Shown here piece after piece: positions 53,703-61,641 of a stretch of 64,000 nt of DNA (within the stretch, counting starts at the first letter, position 1; every line of letters begins with the position of its first letter). This stretch comes from Acidimicrobiia bacterium (GTDB lineage: Bacteria > Actinomycetota > Acidimicrobiia > Acidimicrobiales > CAIXPF01): positions 248,001 through 312,000 of the forward strand of contig CANJRG010000002.1 in the NCBI GenBank assembly GCA_947476745.1, in the 5' to 3' direction. The notes beneath the pieces were generated by a model. It was given only the letters and a program-made list of their open reading frames with translations, searched no databases and was not told the DNA's origin. A program made the position numbers and the translations under genes.

Positions 53703-54314
53703 ATGACACTGTGGGGCGGTACCGGGCGGTTCTCGAAGCGGGTGGTGGCTCTGGCCTGCGCCGTGGGCGTGGTGCTGGCGATGGTCGCACCCCCGAGCGG
53801 GGCGTACGTGCAGACCTCGAGTTCGGGCACGACCGCGATCTACGTCCCGGCCGATGACATCGGCAGCCCCGGCGTCACCTGCCGGCTGCAGGCCAACACG
53901 GGCGTCAACAACGACAACCTGGCCTCCATCAAGATCAAGGGGTTCTACGCCCACGCCAACGCCGGTTCGCAGACCCGCAAGGTCGGCTACCGCTACGTGA
54001 TCCAGAAGAAGGCGGCCGCAGCGTCGACCTATTCGACGATGTTCAGCTCCATGATCATCAAGCAGTCGGCGACGGGGACCGTCCCGACCCTGTTCGCCGA
54101 CCGCACCTACACCTTCCCCACACCGCCGCCCAACGACGGCTCCCGGTACCGGATCGTGATCAAGATGTTCTGGTACATGGCCGACGGCGTGACCGTGAAC
54201 GGCAAGGCCACCGGCACGATCGAGGTCTACAACCACGTGATGAGCGGTGCATCCAGCTACAAGATCGGCTCGGAGGGCAACGGCGGCTACTGCAAGGCCA
54301 ACTTCCACTTCTGA
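53703..54314 (+). CDS. Secreted protein of unknown function
   Basis: 203 residues. A Sec signal peptide is clear: KR near residue 12, hydrophobic ALACAVGVVLAMVA, and a likely cut after PSGA near residue 34. The mature ~170 residues are rich in Ser, Thr, Tyr and Lys, with two Cys (TCRLQ and GYCKAN) that could form a disulfide. The alternating pattern suggests a beta-rich fold (YRYVIQKK, YRIVIKMFW, TGTIEVYNH). Not recognised. GGAAGGA precedes the ATG by about eight bases. Confidence 0.8.
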   Translation: MTLWGGTGRFSKRVVALACAVGVVLAMVAPPSGAYVQTSSSGTTAIYVPADDIGSPGVTCRLQANTGVNNDNLASIKIKGFYAHANAGSQTRKVGYRYVIQKKAAAASTYSTMFSSMIIKQSATGTVPTLFADRTYTFPTPPPNDGSRYRIVIKMFWYMADGVTVNGKATGTIEVYNHVMSGASSYKIGSEGNGGYCKANFHF

Positions 54315-54341
54315 CCCGCCATGCCGGGCTCGACCGCCAGC

Positions 54342-54401
54342 GTCGGGTCCGGCAGGGTCGGGTCGGGCAGGGTCGGGTCCGGCAGGGTCGGGTCCGGTCA
54401 G
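54342..54401. repeat. 15-bp tandem repeat, four copies
   Basis: Unit gtcgggtccggcagg; copies begin at 54342, 54357 (one change), 54372 and 54387 (degenerate end). The last copy contains the stop codon of the minus-strand SDR (54398-54400). Confidence 0.88.
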
Positions 54402-55156
54402 CCCCGGCCGATGAACGGCATCTTGGTGGCCATGATGGTCATGAACGCGATGTTGGCCTCGAGAGGCAACGCCGCCATGTGCAGCACCGCATCGGCGACC
54501 GCCTGCACGTCCATGACCGGCTCGGCCATGATCCGACCGTCCGGCTGGGGTACGCCCTGCACCATGCGCTCGGTCATCGGGGTGTGGGCGTTGCCGATGT
54601 CGATCTGGCCGCAGGCGATGTCGTAGCGACGGCCGTCGAGGGAGGTCGACCGGGTCAGCCCGGTGATGGCGTGCTTGGTGGCGGTGTAGGGCGCCGAGTT
54701 GGGCCGCGGTACATGGGCGGAGATCGACCCGTTGTTGATGATTCGGCCACCCCGGGGGTCCTGGTCCTTCATGATGCGGAAGGCCGCCTGGGTGCAGAAG
54801 AACGGGCCGTTGAGGTTGGCCCCGACCACGGTGAGCCACTGCTCGGGCCGCAGGTCCTCCAACGGGACCGGCGGGGCGCCGCTGCCGGCATTGTTGAACA
54901 GCACGTCGAGCCGGCCGAAACGGGCGACAGCGGCAACGAAGAGCTGCTGCACGGCCACCGGGTCGGACACGTCGGCGGGGTGCACCAGCACCCGGTCGGC
55001 CGCTGCGCCCGCCAGGGCCACGGTCTCCTCGAGGGCCTCGAGGCGACGGCCGGAGAGCACCACGGCGTAGTCGTGCTGCAGGAACGTGATGGCGGTGGCC
55101 CGGCCGATGCCGCTTCCCGCCCCGGTGATGAGCGCTACCCGCGTCGTCGTGGTCAT
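54398..55156 (-). CDS. SDR family oxidoreductase
   Basis: 252 residues. [11 protein letters not shown] (about 11-21), NNAGSG (about 90), Ser in [15 protein letters not shown] with catalytic Tyr and Lys. The tail [14 protein letters not shown] is typical of a group of actinobacterial SDRs. Substrate unknown. GGGGA is about nine bases before the ATG at 55156. It lies 13 bases after the DUF2237 gene on the same strand. Confidence 0.9.
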   Translation of the reverse strand: MTTTTRVALITGAGSGIGRATAITFLQHDYAVVLSGRRLEALEETVALAGAAADRVLVHPADVSDPVAVQQLFVAAVARFGRLDVLFNNAGSGAPPVPLEDLRPEQWLTVVGANLNGPFFCTQAAFRIMKDQDPRGGRIINNGSISAHVPRPNSAPYTATKHAITGLTRSTSLDGRRYDIACGQIDIGNAHTPMTERMVQGVPQPDGRIMAEPVMDVQAVADAVLHMAALPLEANIAFMTIMATKMPFIGRG

Positions 55157-55169
55157 GGTCGGTCCCCGT

Positions 55170-55562
55170 TCATCCTTCGAGGCCGCTGAGGTCGCCGGGC
55201 ACGTCGACCGCGTGGGACTGGAGAGCCTCGAGCGGCACGATCTCCAGCGACTTCTCGTGGGTGGAGGCCAGCACCACCGGCGCCGCCGCACCGTCGTAGT
55301 GGGCACGCAGCCAGTTCACCGCGGTCACACACCACCGGTCGCCCGGCACCAGGCCGGGGAAGCGGTACTGCGGCATCGGCGTGGTCAGGTCGTTGCCGAT
55401 GCTGCGCTGGTGCTCCAGGAACTCGGCCGTGACCACCGCGCAGATGGTGTGGCTGCCGATGTCGTGGGGGCCGGTGCTGCAGCAGCCGTCACGGTGGAAC
55501 CCGGTCAACGGGTCGGTGCCGCACGGTTCGAGTTCGCCGCCGAGGACGTTGCGCTCGCTCAC
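55170..55562 (-). CDS. DUF2237 family protein
   Basis: 130 residues. The conserved family core is seen: [24 protein letters not shown], then [26 protein letters not shown] and [17 protein letters not shown]. Conserved Cys and His suggest metal binding; the function is unknown. The GTG at 55562 lies six bases after CATACT; an in-frame GTG at 55583 is the alternative. Confidence 0.88.
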   Translation of the reverse strand: MSERNVLGGELEPCGTDPLTGFHRDGCCSTGPHDIGSHTICAVVTAEFLEHQRSIGNDLTTPMPQYRFPGLVPGDRWCVTAVNWLRAHYDGAAAPVVLASTHEKSLEIVPLEALQSHAVDVPGDLSGLEG

Positions 55563-55568
55563 CGAGTC

Positions 55569-55574
55569 AGTATG
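55569..55574 (-). promoter_or_regulatory. Candidate leaderless -10 box CATACT
   Basis: On the minus strand CATACT ends six bases before the GTG at 55562 and favours that start. Confidence 0.33.
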
Positions 55575-55626
55575 GCAGGTCACCGCGACCTGACCGACTC
55601 GGCGAACGGGCGCACCGTAGGACCGG

Positions 55627-56049
55627 TCAGGACGTGGCGTCCCAGCCCATGGAGCGGGCCGCGACCACGGTGTCGGCGTACTCCTCGATGTTCACGATGC
55701 GGCCGTCGCGCACCTCGTACACCCAGCAGTACTGGTTGTCGTAGGGCAGGCCGGTGGCCTTGGCGGTGGCCTTGAGCCTCTGCTGCACCACCGCGAAGGC
55801 GCCGTCGACGATGGTGCGGCGGATCTCGAGGTTGAACGGCTGCTTGAGGTCGAACATGGTCTTGACCAGCTCGCGGCCCAGCGCGTCGGCGATGCCGGTG
55901 GCACCGGTTATGGGGGCGATGGGGGCCGACGCCGGGGGATCCCAGTGGCAGTCCTCGGCCAGCAGCTCCAGCAGACGCTCCCGGTTCCCGCTGCCCAGGG
56001 CGGCGTAGTAGGCCTCGATGACGGTGCGGGTGGTCTCGGTTTCGCTCAT
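55627..56049 (-). CDS. SnoaL/NTF2-like protein, limonene-epoxide-hydrolase type
   Basis: 140 residues. One NTF2-like domain: TRTVIEAYYAALGSGNRERLLELLAEDCHW, KQPFNLEIRRTIVDGAFAVVQQRLKA and YCWVYEVRDGRIVNIEEYADT. The last block resembles polyketide-cyclase or ketosteroid-isomerase relatives. The role is unknown. It follows the PhyH gene by 29 bases and may be co-transcribed with it. ATG 56049 preferred over ATG 56058. Confidence 0.85.
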   Translation of the reverse strand: MSETETTRTVIEAYYAALGSGNRERLLELLAEDCHWDPPASAPIAPITGATGIADALGRELVKTMFDLKQPFNLEIRRTIVDGAFAVVQQRLKATAKATGLPYDNQYCWVYEVRDGRIVNIEEYADTVVAARSMGWDATS

Positions 56050-56078
56050 GGCCACCATCCTGGCACCCCGACGGGGGA

Positions 56079-56912
56079 TCAGGTGGCGGCGTGGCCGGGT
56101 GCGGGGGCCGGCACCCGGTCCCACATCAGCGGCGACGGCGACGCCCCGAGCAGCACCTCGGCAGGCGACCGCCGGACGATGTGGCCCACCAGTCCACGAT
56201 AGATCCCGAAGCCGCACAGCTCCTGCAACCGGGGCGGGAAGGCCGCCACCGTCTCGAGCGGCAGGCCGAGCTGCTGGTTCTCCTGCTGGCGCACCCAGCC
56301 GGCGCAGTAGTTCATGGCGATGCCGACGCGTCGTTCGCCGGTCCGGTTCGCGCCACCGCCATGCCACAGCGAACCGTGCCAGATGAGGATGTCGCCCTTG
56401 GCCATCTCCGCCGGCACCGACGCGGCGTGCGTTCCATACCTTGGAGTATGGTCAGCCTTGTGGCTGCCGGGCACCAGACGGGTGGCACCGTTGGCCTCGG
56501 TGAAATCGGTCAACGCCCACATGCTGTTGCACACCGTGGCCACATGGGGACGCGTCAGCGGGTGCAACGCGTCGTCGGCATGGATCGGCTGGGCGACCTC
56601 GCCGGGACCGATGGCGATGGTCGACACGGTGGAGATCAGGCAGTCACGGTCGAGCACCCCCTCGGCGATCGGCAGCACCTCGGGATGCAACGGGATGGGC
56701 CGGAACCGCTCGCCATGGGCCAGCAGGTTGTAGATCCGCCAGGTGTGCGCGCCCTCGAAGGCGTTGGTCGACGGGGTGACGGCCAGCTCGACCTCGAGCC
56801 GTTCGATGGCCTGGCGCAGCTCGTCGGCCTGCTCGGCCGGGAGGGCGTTGCGCACGATGGTGTAGCCCTGCTCCCCGATCCGCTCGAGGTGTTCCGAGGT
56901 CAGTTCGCCCAT
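56079..56912 (-). CDS. Phytanoyl-CoA dioxygenase (PhyH) family protein
   Basis: 277 residues. Fe(II) ligands HxD in PIHADD (about 113-118) and the distal His in SLWHGGGANRTGERR are visible; the Arg in GERR fits 2-oxoglutarate binding. EANGATRLVPGSHK is typical of the family. Expected to hydroxylate an aliphatic substrate with O2 and 2-oxoglutarate. The substrate is unknown. The ATG at 56912 lies seven bases after TACAGT. Confidence 0.9.
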   Translation of the reverse strand: MGELTSEHLERIGEQGYTIVRNALPAEQADELRQAIERLEVELAVTPSTNAFEGAHTWRIYNLLAHGERFRPIPLHPEVLPIAEGVLDRDCLISTVSTIAIGPGEVAQPIHADDALHPLTRPHVATVCNSMWALTDFTEANGATRLVPGSHKADHTPRYGTHAASVPAEMAKGDILIWHGSLWHGGGANRTGERRVGIAMNYCAGWVRQQENQQLGLPLETVAAFPPRLQELCGFGIYRGLVGHIVRRSPAEVLLGASPSPLMWDRVPAPAPGHAAT

Positions 56913-56919
56913 GAACGCC

Positions 56920-56925
56920 ACTGTA
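56920..56925 (-). promoter_or_regulatory. Leaderless -10 box TACAGT
   Basis: On the minus strand TACAGT ends seven bases before the ATG at 56912. The divergent NAT box lies 20 bases away. Confidence 0.42.
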
Positions 56926-56944
56926 GGACGCCGCAGGCCCGGCG

Positions 56945-56950
56945 TAGGCT
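56945..56950 (+). promoter_or_regulatory. Leaderless -10 box TAGGCT
   Basis: TAGGCT ends six bases before the ATG at 56957. Confidence 0.42.
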
Positions 56951-56956
56951 GGCCGC

Positions 56957-57793
56957 ATGAGCAGCCCGGACAGCACCGGAACCCTCGAGCGGCGCGATCT
57001 CGACCGGTATCTCGCCCGGATCGGCCACGACGGCGACCGCGCTCCGACCCTCACCACCTTGCAGGCCGTCGTGGCCCGCCAGACCGAGGCCATCGCCTTC
57101 GAGAACCTCACCCCGCTCACCTCGGCGCCGGTCCTGCTCGGGTCCGACGACCTGCAGGACAAGCTGGTGGCCCGGCGCCGCGGCGGCTACTGCTACGAGC
57201 TCAACCTGCTGACCGCCGACGTGCTGCGCACGCTGGGCTACGCGGTGACGCCGCTGGCAGCCCGGGTGGTGTGGAACCGGCCCGAGACCGACGAGACCCC
57301 GCGCAACCACCTGTTGCTGCGGATCGACCTGCCCGAGGGCCCGCACCTCGTCGACACCGGGTTCGGCGGGCTCACCCTCACCGGCGTGGTGCGCCTCGAG
57401 GCCGGACCGGCGCAGGCGACGCCGCACGAGCCGTTCCGCCTACAGGCCCGCGGCGACGCCTTCGTACTGCAGGCCGAGATCGAAAGCACCTGGCGCTCGC
57501 TGTACCTGTTCGACCTGCAGCCCCAACTCCGCGTCGATGCCGCAGTCGGCAGCTGGTACACCTCGATGCACCCGGGCTCGCTGTTCGTCAACCATCTCCT
57601 GGCCGCCCGACCCACCGCCGAGCGCCGCTTCACGCTCAGCGACCACGTCCGCACCGTGCACCACCGCGGTGGACCGAGCGAGCAGACCCGGCTCACCACG
57701 GTGGCCGAGATCGAGGCCGTGCTCGAACGGGACTTCCTGCTCGATCTGTCGGGCATCGACGGGCTGCGCGCCGCGCTGGCCCGCTTCGTCTAG
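56957..57793 (+). CDS. nat: Arylamine N-acetyltransferase
   Basis: 278 residues, the standard length. The catalytic triad is seen: Cys in RRGGYCYELN (about 73-82), His in RNHLLLRID, Asp in VDTGFGG. It moves acetyl or propionyl groups from CoA to arylamines. In mycobacteria NAT is linked to sterol catabolism, but here it stands alone, divergent from PhyH. Confidence 0.95.
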   Translation: MSSPDSTGTLERRDLDRYLARIGHDGDRAPTLTTLQAVVARQTEAIAFENLTPLTSAPVLLGSDDLQDKLVARRRGGYCYELNLLTADVLRTLGYAVTPLAARVVWNRPETDETPRNHLLLRIDLPEGPHLVDTGFGGLTLTGVVRLEAGPAQATPHEPFRLQARGDAFVLQAEIESTWRSLYLFDLQPQLRVDAAVGSWYTSMHPGSLFVNHLLAARPTAERRFTLSDHVRTVHHRGGPSEQTRLTTVAEIEAVLERDFLLDLSGIDGLRAALARFV

Positions 57794-57866
57794 CCCGACC
57801 GGCCGCGCGGTGCGGGCTGTGCGGCGTGGGACCCCGGCGACGGCGGCGCGACCGTCTCCCCCGTCG

Positions 57867-59051
57867 TCATCGGGGGTCGCGGAACAGCGACCGGGCGATG
57901 ACCACGTTCTGGATCTCCGTGGCCCCGTCGAGGTACTGGGTCACCTTCGCTGCGGCGAGGTGCCGGGCCAGCGGATGATCCTGGCGCAGCCCGTCGGCCC
58001 CCATCACCTGCATGCACTGGGCGATCCCGCCGAGGGCCACCCGGGTGGCGAACTTCTTGGCATGGGCCGCCGCCACCGACGCCTCCGCGGTGCCGTGCTG
58101 CACCGCCCGGGCCGCGTCGTAGGCCAGGCGACGGGCGGCGACGAGGTCGGTGGCGACGTCGGCCAGCATCCACTGCACACCCTGGAAGTCGGCAACCTTT
58201 CCGCCGAAGGCGGCACGCTGCCGGGTGTGGGCCACCGCCCGGCCGAGCGCATCGGCCAGCATCCCCGAGCACATGGCCGCCACCACGGCACGCGCTGCGT
58301 CAATGCCCTCCATGGCCGCCCGGAAACCCTGGCCCACCGGCACGAAGAGGTCCTCCTGCACCAGCCGTACCGCCCGGAACCCGAAGCCGCCCGCCCCCAT
58401 CGCATGGGCACCCAACATCGCATACGGTTCGGTACGGGCCACCCCAGGACGGTCGGCCTCGACGAGGAACGCGGCGATCCCCCGCCAGCCGGCATACGCA
58501 TCGGTCTGGGCATAGACCGCCAGTACGTCGGCGTGGGTGGCGCTGGTGATCCAGCTCTTGTCCCCGTCGAGCTGCCAGCCGCGACCGTCGCGGTCGGGAG
58601 CTGCGGTGGTGCGCAGCGCTGCGGCATCGCTGCCGCCGCTCGGCTCGGTGAGCAGGAACGACCCCAGCCGCTCGCCGGCGATCATCGGGCCCAACAACGC
58701 CGCGCGCTGATGCTCGTGTCCCCGGCGGGCGATGGAGCCGACGAGGTTGTTGTGCACCACCAGCACGAAGGCGAAGGCCAGGTCGGCAGCGGCGAGCTGC
58801 TCCATGATCCGGGCCATGGCCACGACACCGACCCCGGCACCACCGGCGTCGATCGGGGCCAGCAGGCCGGCCAGGCCGGCGGCGGCGGCCTCGGTGACGA
58901 CGCCGCGGGGCAGGGACCGCGCCGCCTCCCACGAGGCGGCGGCGGGGGCGACGACGTCGTGCGCGAACGACGTCGCGGTGGCGATGGCACGACGCTCGTG
59001 GGGGCCGAGGTCCAGCTCGTCGTCGTCAGGAGTGGAGGCCAAGGCTGCCAT
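57867..59051 (-). CDS. Acyl-CoA dehydrogenase with altered catalytic base
   Basis: 394 residues. FAD and substrate blocks are seen: FLLTEPSGGSDAAAL, DKSWITSATHADV, GGKVADFQGVQWMLADVATDL, and the C-terminal QYLDGATEIQNVVIAR. In most family members this last block reads YEGTxEI with Glu as base; here the position is Asp. It may still abstract a proton or have a changed specificity. The ATG at 59051 is six bases after TAAGGT. Divergent from the flavin monooxygenase-like gene. Confidence 0.9.
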   Translation of the reverse strand: MAALASTPDDDELDLGPHERRAIATATSFAHDVVAPAAASWEAARSLPRGVVTEAAAAGLAGLLAPIDAGGAGVGVVAMARIMEQLAAADLAFAFVLVVHNNLVGSIARRGHEHQRAALLGPMIAGERLGSFLLTEPSGGSDAAALRTTAAPDRDGRGWQLDGDKSWITSATHADVLAVYAQTDAYAGWRGIAAFLVEADRPGVARTEPYAMLGAHAMGAGGFGFRAVRLVQEDLFVPVGQGFRAAMEGIDAARAVVAAMCSGMLADALGRAVAHTRQRAAFGGKVADFQGVQWMLADVATDLVAARRLAYDAARAVQHGTAEASVAAAHAKKFATRVALGGIAQCMQVMGADGLRQDHPLARHLAAAKVTQYLDGATEIQNVVIARSLFRDPR

Positions 59052-59057
59052 GATCGG

Positions 59058-59063
59058 ACCTTA
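59058..59063 (-). promoter_or_regulatory. Leaderless -10 box TAAGGT
   Basis: On the minus strand TAAGGT ends six bases before the ATG at 59051. Confidence 0.42.
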
Positions 59064-59105
59064 GGCGTCACCGGACACCCGTGGGCGAGCCGCCCGGCCA
59101 AGCCC

Positions 59106-59111
59106 TAGGGT
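59106..59111 (+). promoter_or_regulatory. Leaderless -10 box TAGGGT
   Basis: TAGGGT ends six bases before the ATG at 59118; 42 bases separate it from the divergent box. Confidence 0.42.
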
Positions 59112-59117
59112 TGACCC

Positions 59118-60320
59118 ATGTTGACCAGCACCGTTCGTCCCGGTTCCCGTCCGTGGACCGAGCACCCGATCCTCGACGCGGTGCGCGACCTCGGCCCGCA
59201 GATCGTGGACCACGGCGACGAGATCGAACGGACCGGACGCCTGCCCGATGCGCTGGCTGATGCGCTGAGTGACGCCGGGGTGTTTCAGATGTACGTCCCG
59301 CATTCGGTGGGCGGCCACGAGGTCCACCCGCTGACCGCGTTCGCGGTGGCCGAGGAACTCGCCCGTCATGACGGGTCGACCGGGTGGTGCGCGCAGGTGT
59401 CCGCCGCGGTGACGGTCTTCTTGGCCTGGCTGGACCCCGACGAACTGGCCGCGATGGCGGCGCGCGGCCCCCTACACGTAGCCGGGTCGGCACGGCCGCT
59501 CGGCACGGCCGATGCCGTCGAGGGTGGCTACGTGGCCCGGGGGCACTGGAACTACGCCAGCGGGATCCGCCATGCCAACTGGTTCCTCGGCACCTGCTTC
59601 GTCGAGCGTCCCGACGGCCGCAAGGTCGCCCGGTCGATGCTGATCCCCACCGCCGACGGCACCATCGTGTCCAACTGGAACGTGATGGGCATGCGCGGAA
59701 CCGGTAGCGACGACTTCGTGCTCGACGAGGTGTTCGTGCCCGAGGCCCGGGTGGCCCAGCGACGTTGGATCGAGCGACGCCACGAGCCGCTGTACGACCC
59801 GCGCCTGATGATGGTCGCGGCCTGGGCACCGACCGCCGGGGTCGGCATCGGCTTGGCCCGCGGGGCGATCGAGGCGTTGGCCGCGATCGGGGGCCGCTCG
59901 TCCGCAGGATCACCGGTGCCGTTGCGCGACCGGGAAGCCGCCCAGGAGGCCATAGGCCGGGCCGAGGTGATCGCCTCGTCGGCACGGGCCTATGTCATCG
60001 ACACCATCGGGGCCGCGTGGGACGCCGTGTGCCAACAGCGCAGCGCCGATCTCGAGGGGGTCGTCGCCCGGGCACAGCTGGCCATCACCCATTCGCTCAA
60101 CGCCGCGGTGCAGGTGGCGGACCTGGTGTTCCACGCTGCGGGTACCAACGCCATATCCACCGCCAACCGGCTCGAGCGCTTCCTGCGGGACGCCCACACC
60201 GCGGTGCAGCACTCCGCCGGTCAGCCGGTTCATGTACGAGCGGGCGGGCGGGTGCTCTTCGGCCTCGATCCCGGCGCCGTCGACCCGACCCGCGAGGGCC
60301 CCGTCACCCCCCGGCCCTAG
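59118..60320 (+). CDS. Acyl-CoA-dehydrogenase-fold flavin monooxygenase (HsaA-like)
   Basis: 400 residues. Similar to group D two-component monooxygenases: FQMYVPHSVGGHEVHPLTAFAVAEELARHDGSTGWC (split near 75), GHWNYASGIRHANWFLGTCFV, GMRGTGSDDFVLDEVFVPEARV and a helical C-domain with ANRLERFLRDAHTAVQHSA. These enzymes hydroxylate phenolic or sterol-derived substrates with FMNH2 from a reductase. No reductase gene is next to it. Substrate unknown. Confidence 0.9.
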   Translation: MLTSTVRPGSRPWTEHPILDAVRDLGPQIVDHGDEIERTGRLPDALADALSDAGVFQMYVPHSVGGHEVHPLTAFAVAEELARHDGSTGWCAQVSAAVTVFLAWLDPDELAAMAARGPLHVAGSARPLGTADAVEGGYVARGHWNYASGIRHANWFLGTCFVERPDGRKVARSMLIPTADGTIVSNWNVMGMRGTGSDDFVLDEVFVPEARVAQRRWIERRHEPLYDPRLMMVAAWAPTAGVGIGLARGAIEALAAIGGRSSAGSPVPLRDREAAQEAIGRAEVIASSARAYVIDTIGAAWDAVCQQRSADLEGVVARAQLAITHSLNAAVQVADLVFHAAGTNAISTANRLERFLRDAHTAVQHSAGQPVHVRAGGRVLFGLDPGAVDPTREGPVTPRP

Positions 60321-60340
60321 CCGGCCGCGCCACCGCCCGA

Positions 60341-60420
60341 ACCCCACCCGGCCCGGTCGAACCCCACCCGGCCCGGTCGAACCCCACCCGGCCCGGTCGA
60401 ACCCCACCCGGCCCGGTCGA
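60341..60420. repeat. 20-bp tandem repeat, four perfect copies
   Basis: Unit accccacccggcccggtcga, four identical head-to-tail copies with no spacers, between convergent genes. The absence of spacers rules out CRISPR. Confidence 0.95.
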
Positions 60421-60444
60421 ACGCGGGACCAGGTGAGCATCGAC

Positions 60445-60969
60445 TCAGCTCAATTCGACTGCGGTTTCCTGCGGGTCGAGCCGGTAGACGAAATCGCAAT
60501 GCGACGCCCCTCCCATGATCGTCTGGGTCCGCGTGAACTCGATCCGGTCGTTGAAACCCTCGATCATCGTGCCGTCCCGGTTGCACGACAGCAGCGCCCC
60601 CAGCTCGGCAATGCCCAGCGCCCGATACATCTCGGCGTAGCGGCACCGGGTCACGTTGAAGGCGTACTCGGTGTCGGTCCGGTTGACCACATCGACGACC
60701 AAGGCGTCATCCTGGGTCCACGCCGAGAGCGTGCCGGCGAAGGTCTCGAGGTCGTTGCCGCCGACCATCTCGGCCAGCGCCCGACCCTGGGTCCGGGCCA
60801 CCTCGACGACCACCTCACGGGCAAGGTCGAGGACGAGCTCCCGGCCGAACTCGGTGGCGAAGCGTTCGATGAGCGGTGCGACGATACGGGCCTCGATCTC
60901 ACGGCGGCGCAGCACGCCGATCTCGTTGAGCGTGTCGGGGCGGCTGGCGACGTGGTCGCGGTCGGTCAT
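60445..60969 (-). CDS. ATC hydrolase-like protein (L-2-amino-thiazoline-4-carboxylate hydrolase family)
   Basis: 174 residues. The C-terminal part carries the family pattern: VTRCRYAEMYRALGIAELGALLSCNRD, then MIEGFNDRIEFTRTQTIMGGASHCDFVYR. The N-terminal part is helical. The named family enzyme acts in cysteine synthesis from a thiazoline, but most relatives are of unknown function. GGAGAG precedes the ATG at 60969 by about eight bases. A much longer upstream reading frame is low-complexity and rejected. Confidence 0.82.
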   Translation of the reverse strand: MTDRDHVASRPDTLNEIGVLRRREIEARIVAPLIERFATEFGRELVLDLAREVVVEVARTQGRALAEMVGGNDLETFAGTLSAWTQDDALVVDVVNRTDTEYAFNVTRCRYAEMYRALGIAELGALLSCNRDGTMIEGFNDRIEFTRTQTIMGGASHCDFVYRLDPQETAVELS

Positions 60970-61278
60970 CAGGGCTCTCCTCGATCGGCCGTGGTCACTC
61001 CCACGGCGGGACAACCAGAGCCTGCCACGCCCGCAGGCGGCCCACAGCTGCATCCCGAGCGGGGTGCCTCCGCGACGCATCCAGGGTCGAACCCTCCACC
61101 GTCGACGACGCCGGCCGGGCAGTACCCCCCCCCACCGGTGACGGATCCAAGCCCGGATCGGCCACAGCCAGCAACCACACCGGACCTCCTCTACCGAGGC
61201 AAACGCGTCCATCCACGATCCGCGGTGGTGCCACCACCGAACGCACTGCCGCCTCAGCGTCCGGGGCGGATCGGCGAG
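60970..61278. other. Gap without a recognised gene
   Basis: It holds a 7-bp inverted repeat GCCGTGG/CCACGGC (60988-60994, 61001-61007) just upstream of the ATC-hydrolase-like gene and a nine-C run near 61125. Minus-strand frames are open but show no recognisable domain or clear start. Confidence 0.6.
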
Positions 61279-61408
61279 ACCGTGGCGATTTTGGCCGAAC
61301 CTCCATCTGACCCCCTGCCAAATCTTTGACGCAACGCGTTGCACTCCCCACTTTTCGTCAACAATCCGCTTCCATACCACAGGGTGTGTTGCCCAAAACC
61401 GCCACGGT
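61279..61408. repeat. Intergenic inverted-repeat element, copy C
   Basis: Arms ACCGTGGCGATTTTGGCC (61279-61296) and GCCCAAAACCGCCACGGT (61391-61408) match at 16 of 18 positions. The right arm, read on the minus strand, is identical over 18 bases to 26040-26057. ACTTTTCGTC at 61350-61359 is the reverse of the GACGAAAAGT found in copy A. GCAACGCGTTGC, a perfect 12-bp palindrome, lies at about 61331-61342. Confidence 0.78.
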
Positions 61409-61532
61409 ATCGAAGCGCTCCGCCTAGCAGCCTCCGGCACTCCGCCCGCGGGCCTGCCACCCCGCCTTCGAGGTCCCCGACGATCCGCCGGCACCAGCCG
61501 CGACACTGCTCGCCGCCGTTGCGCCGTCCACC

Positions 61533-61563
61533 CGATTCGCCGCGCCGATTCGCCGCCGATTCG
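61533..61563. repeat. CGAATCG array C (minus orientation)
   Basis: CGATTCG at 61533, 61546 and 61557, spaced 13 and 11 bases. Read on the minus strand the spacing is 11 then 13, the same as array A, and it precedes the shared 18-mer as in copy A, though with about 110 more bases between. Confidence 0.75.
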
Positions 61564-61641
61564 CCGCGCCGCTGCCACGAATTGGCCCGGCATACCCCGA
61601 CAGCGGACGGGGTGGCGGCTTCGCTGAAGCCCCGATAGACG

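Noticed and set aside
60341-60420. Four identical 20-bp repeats as a CRISPR array
   Set aside because: The copies are head to tail with no spacers, and no cas gene is in the window.
60445-61593. ATC-hydrolase-like protein extended upstream to about 380 residues
   Set aside because: The added part is Arg/Trp-rich, crosses the inverted-repeat element, and a good ribosome site marks the ATG at 60969.
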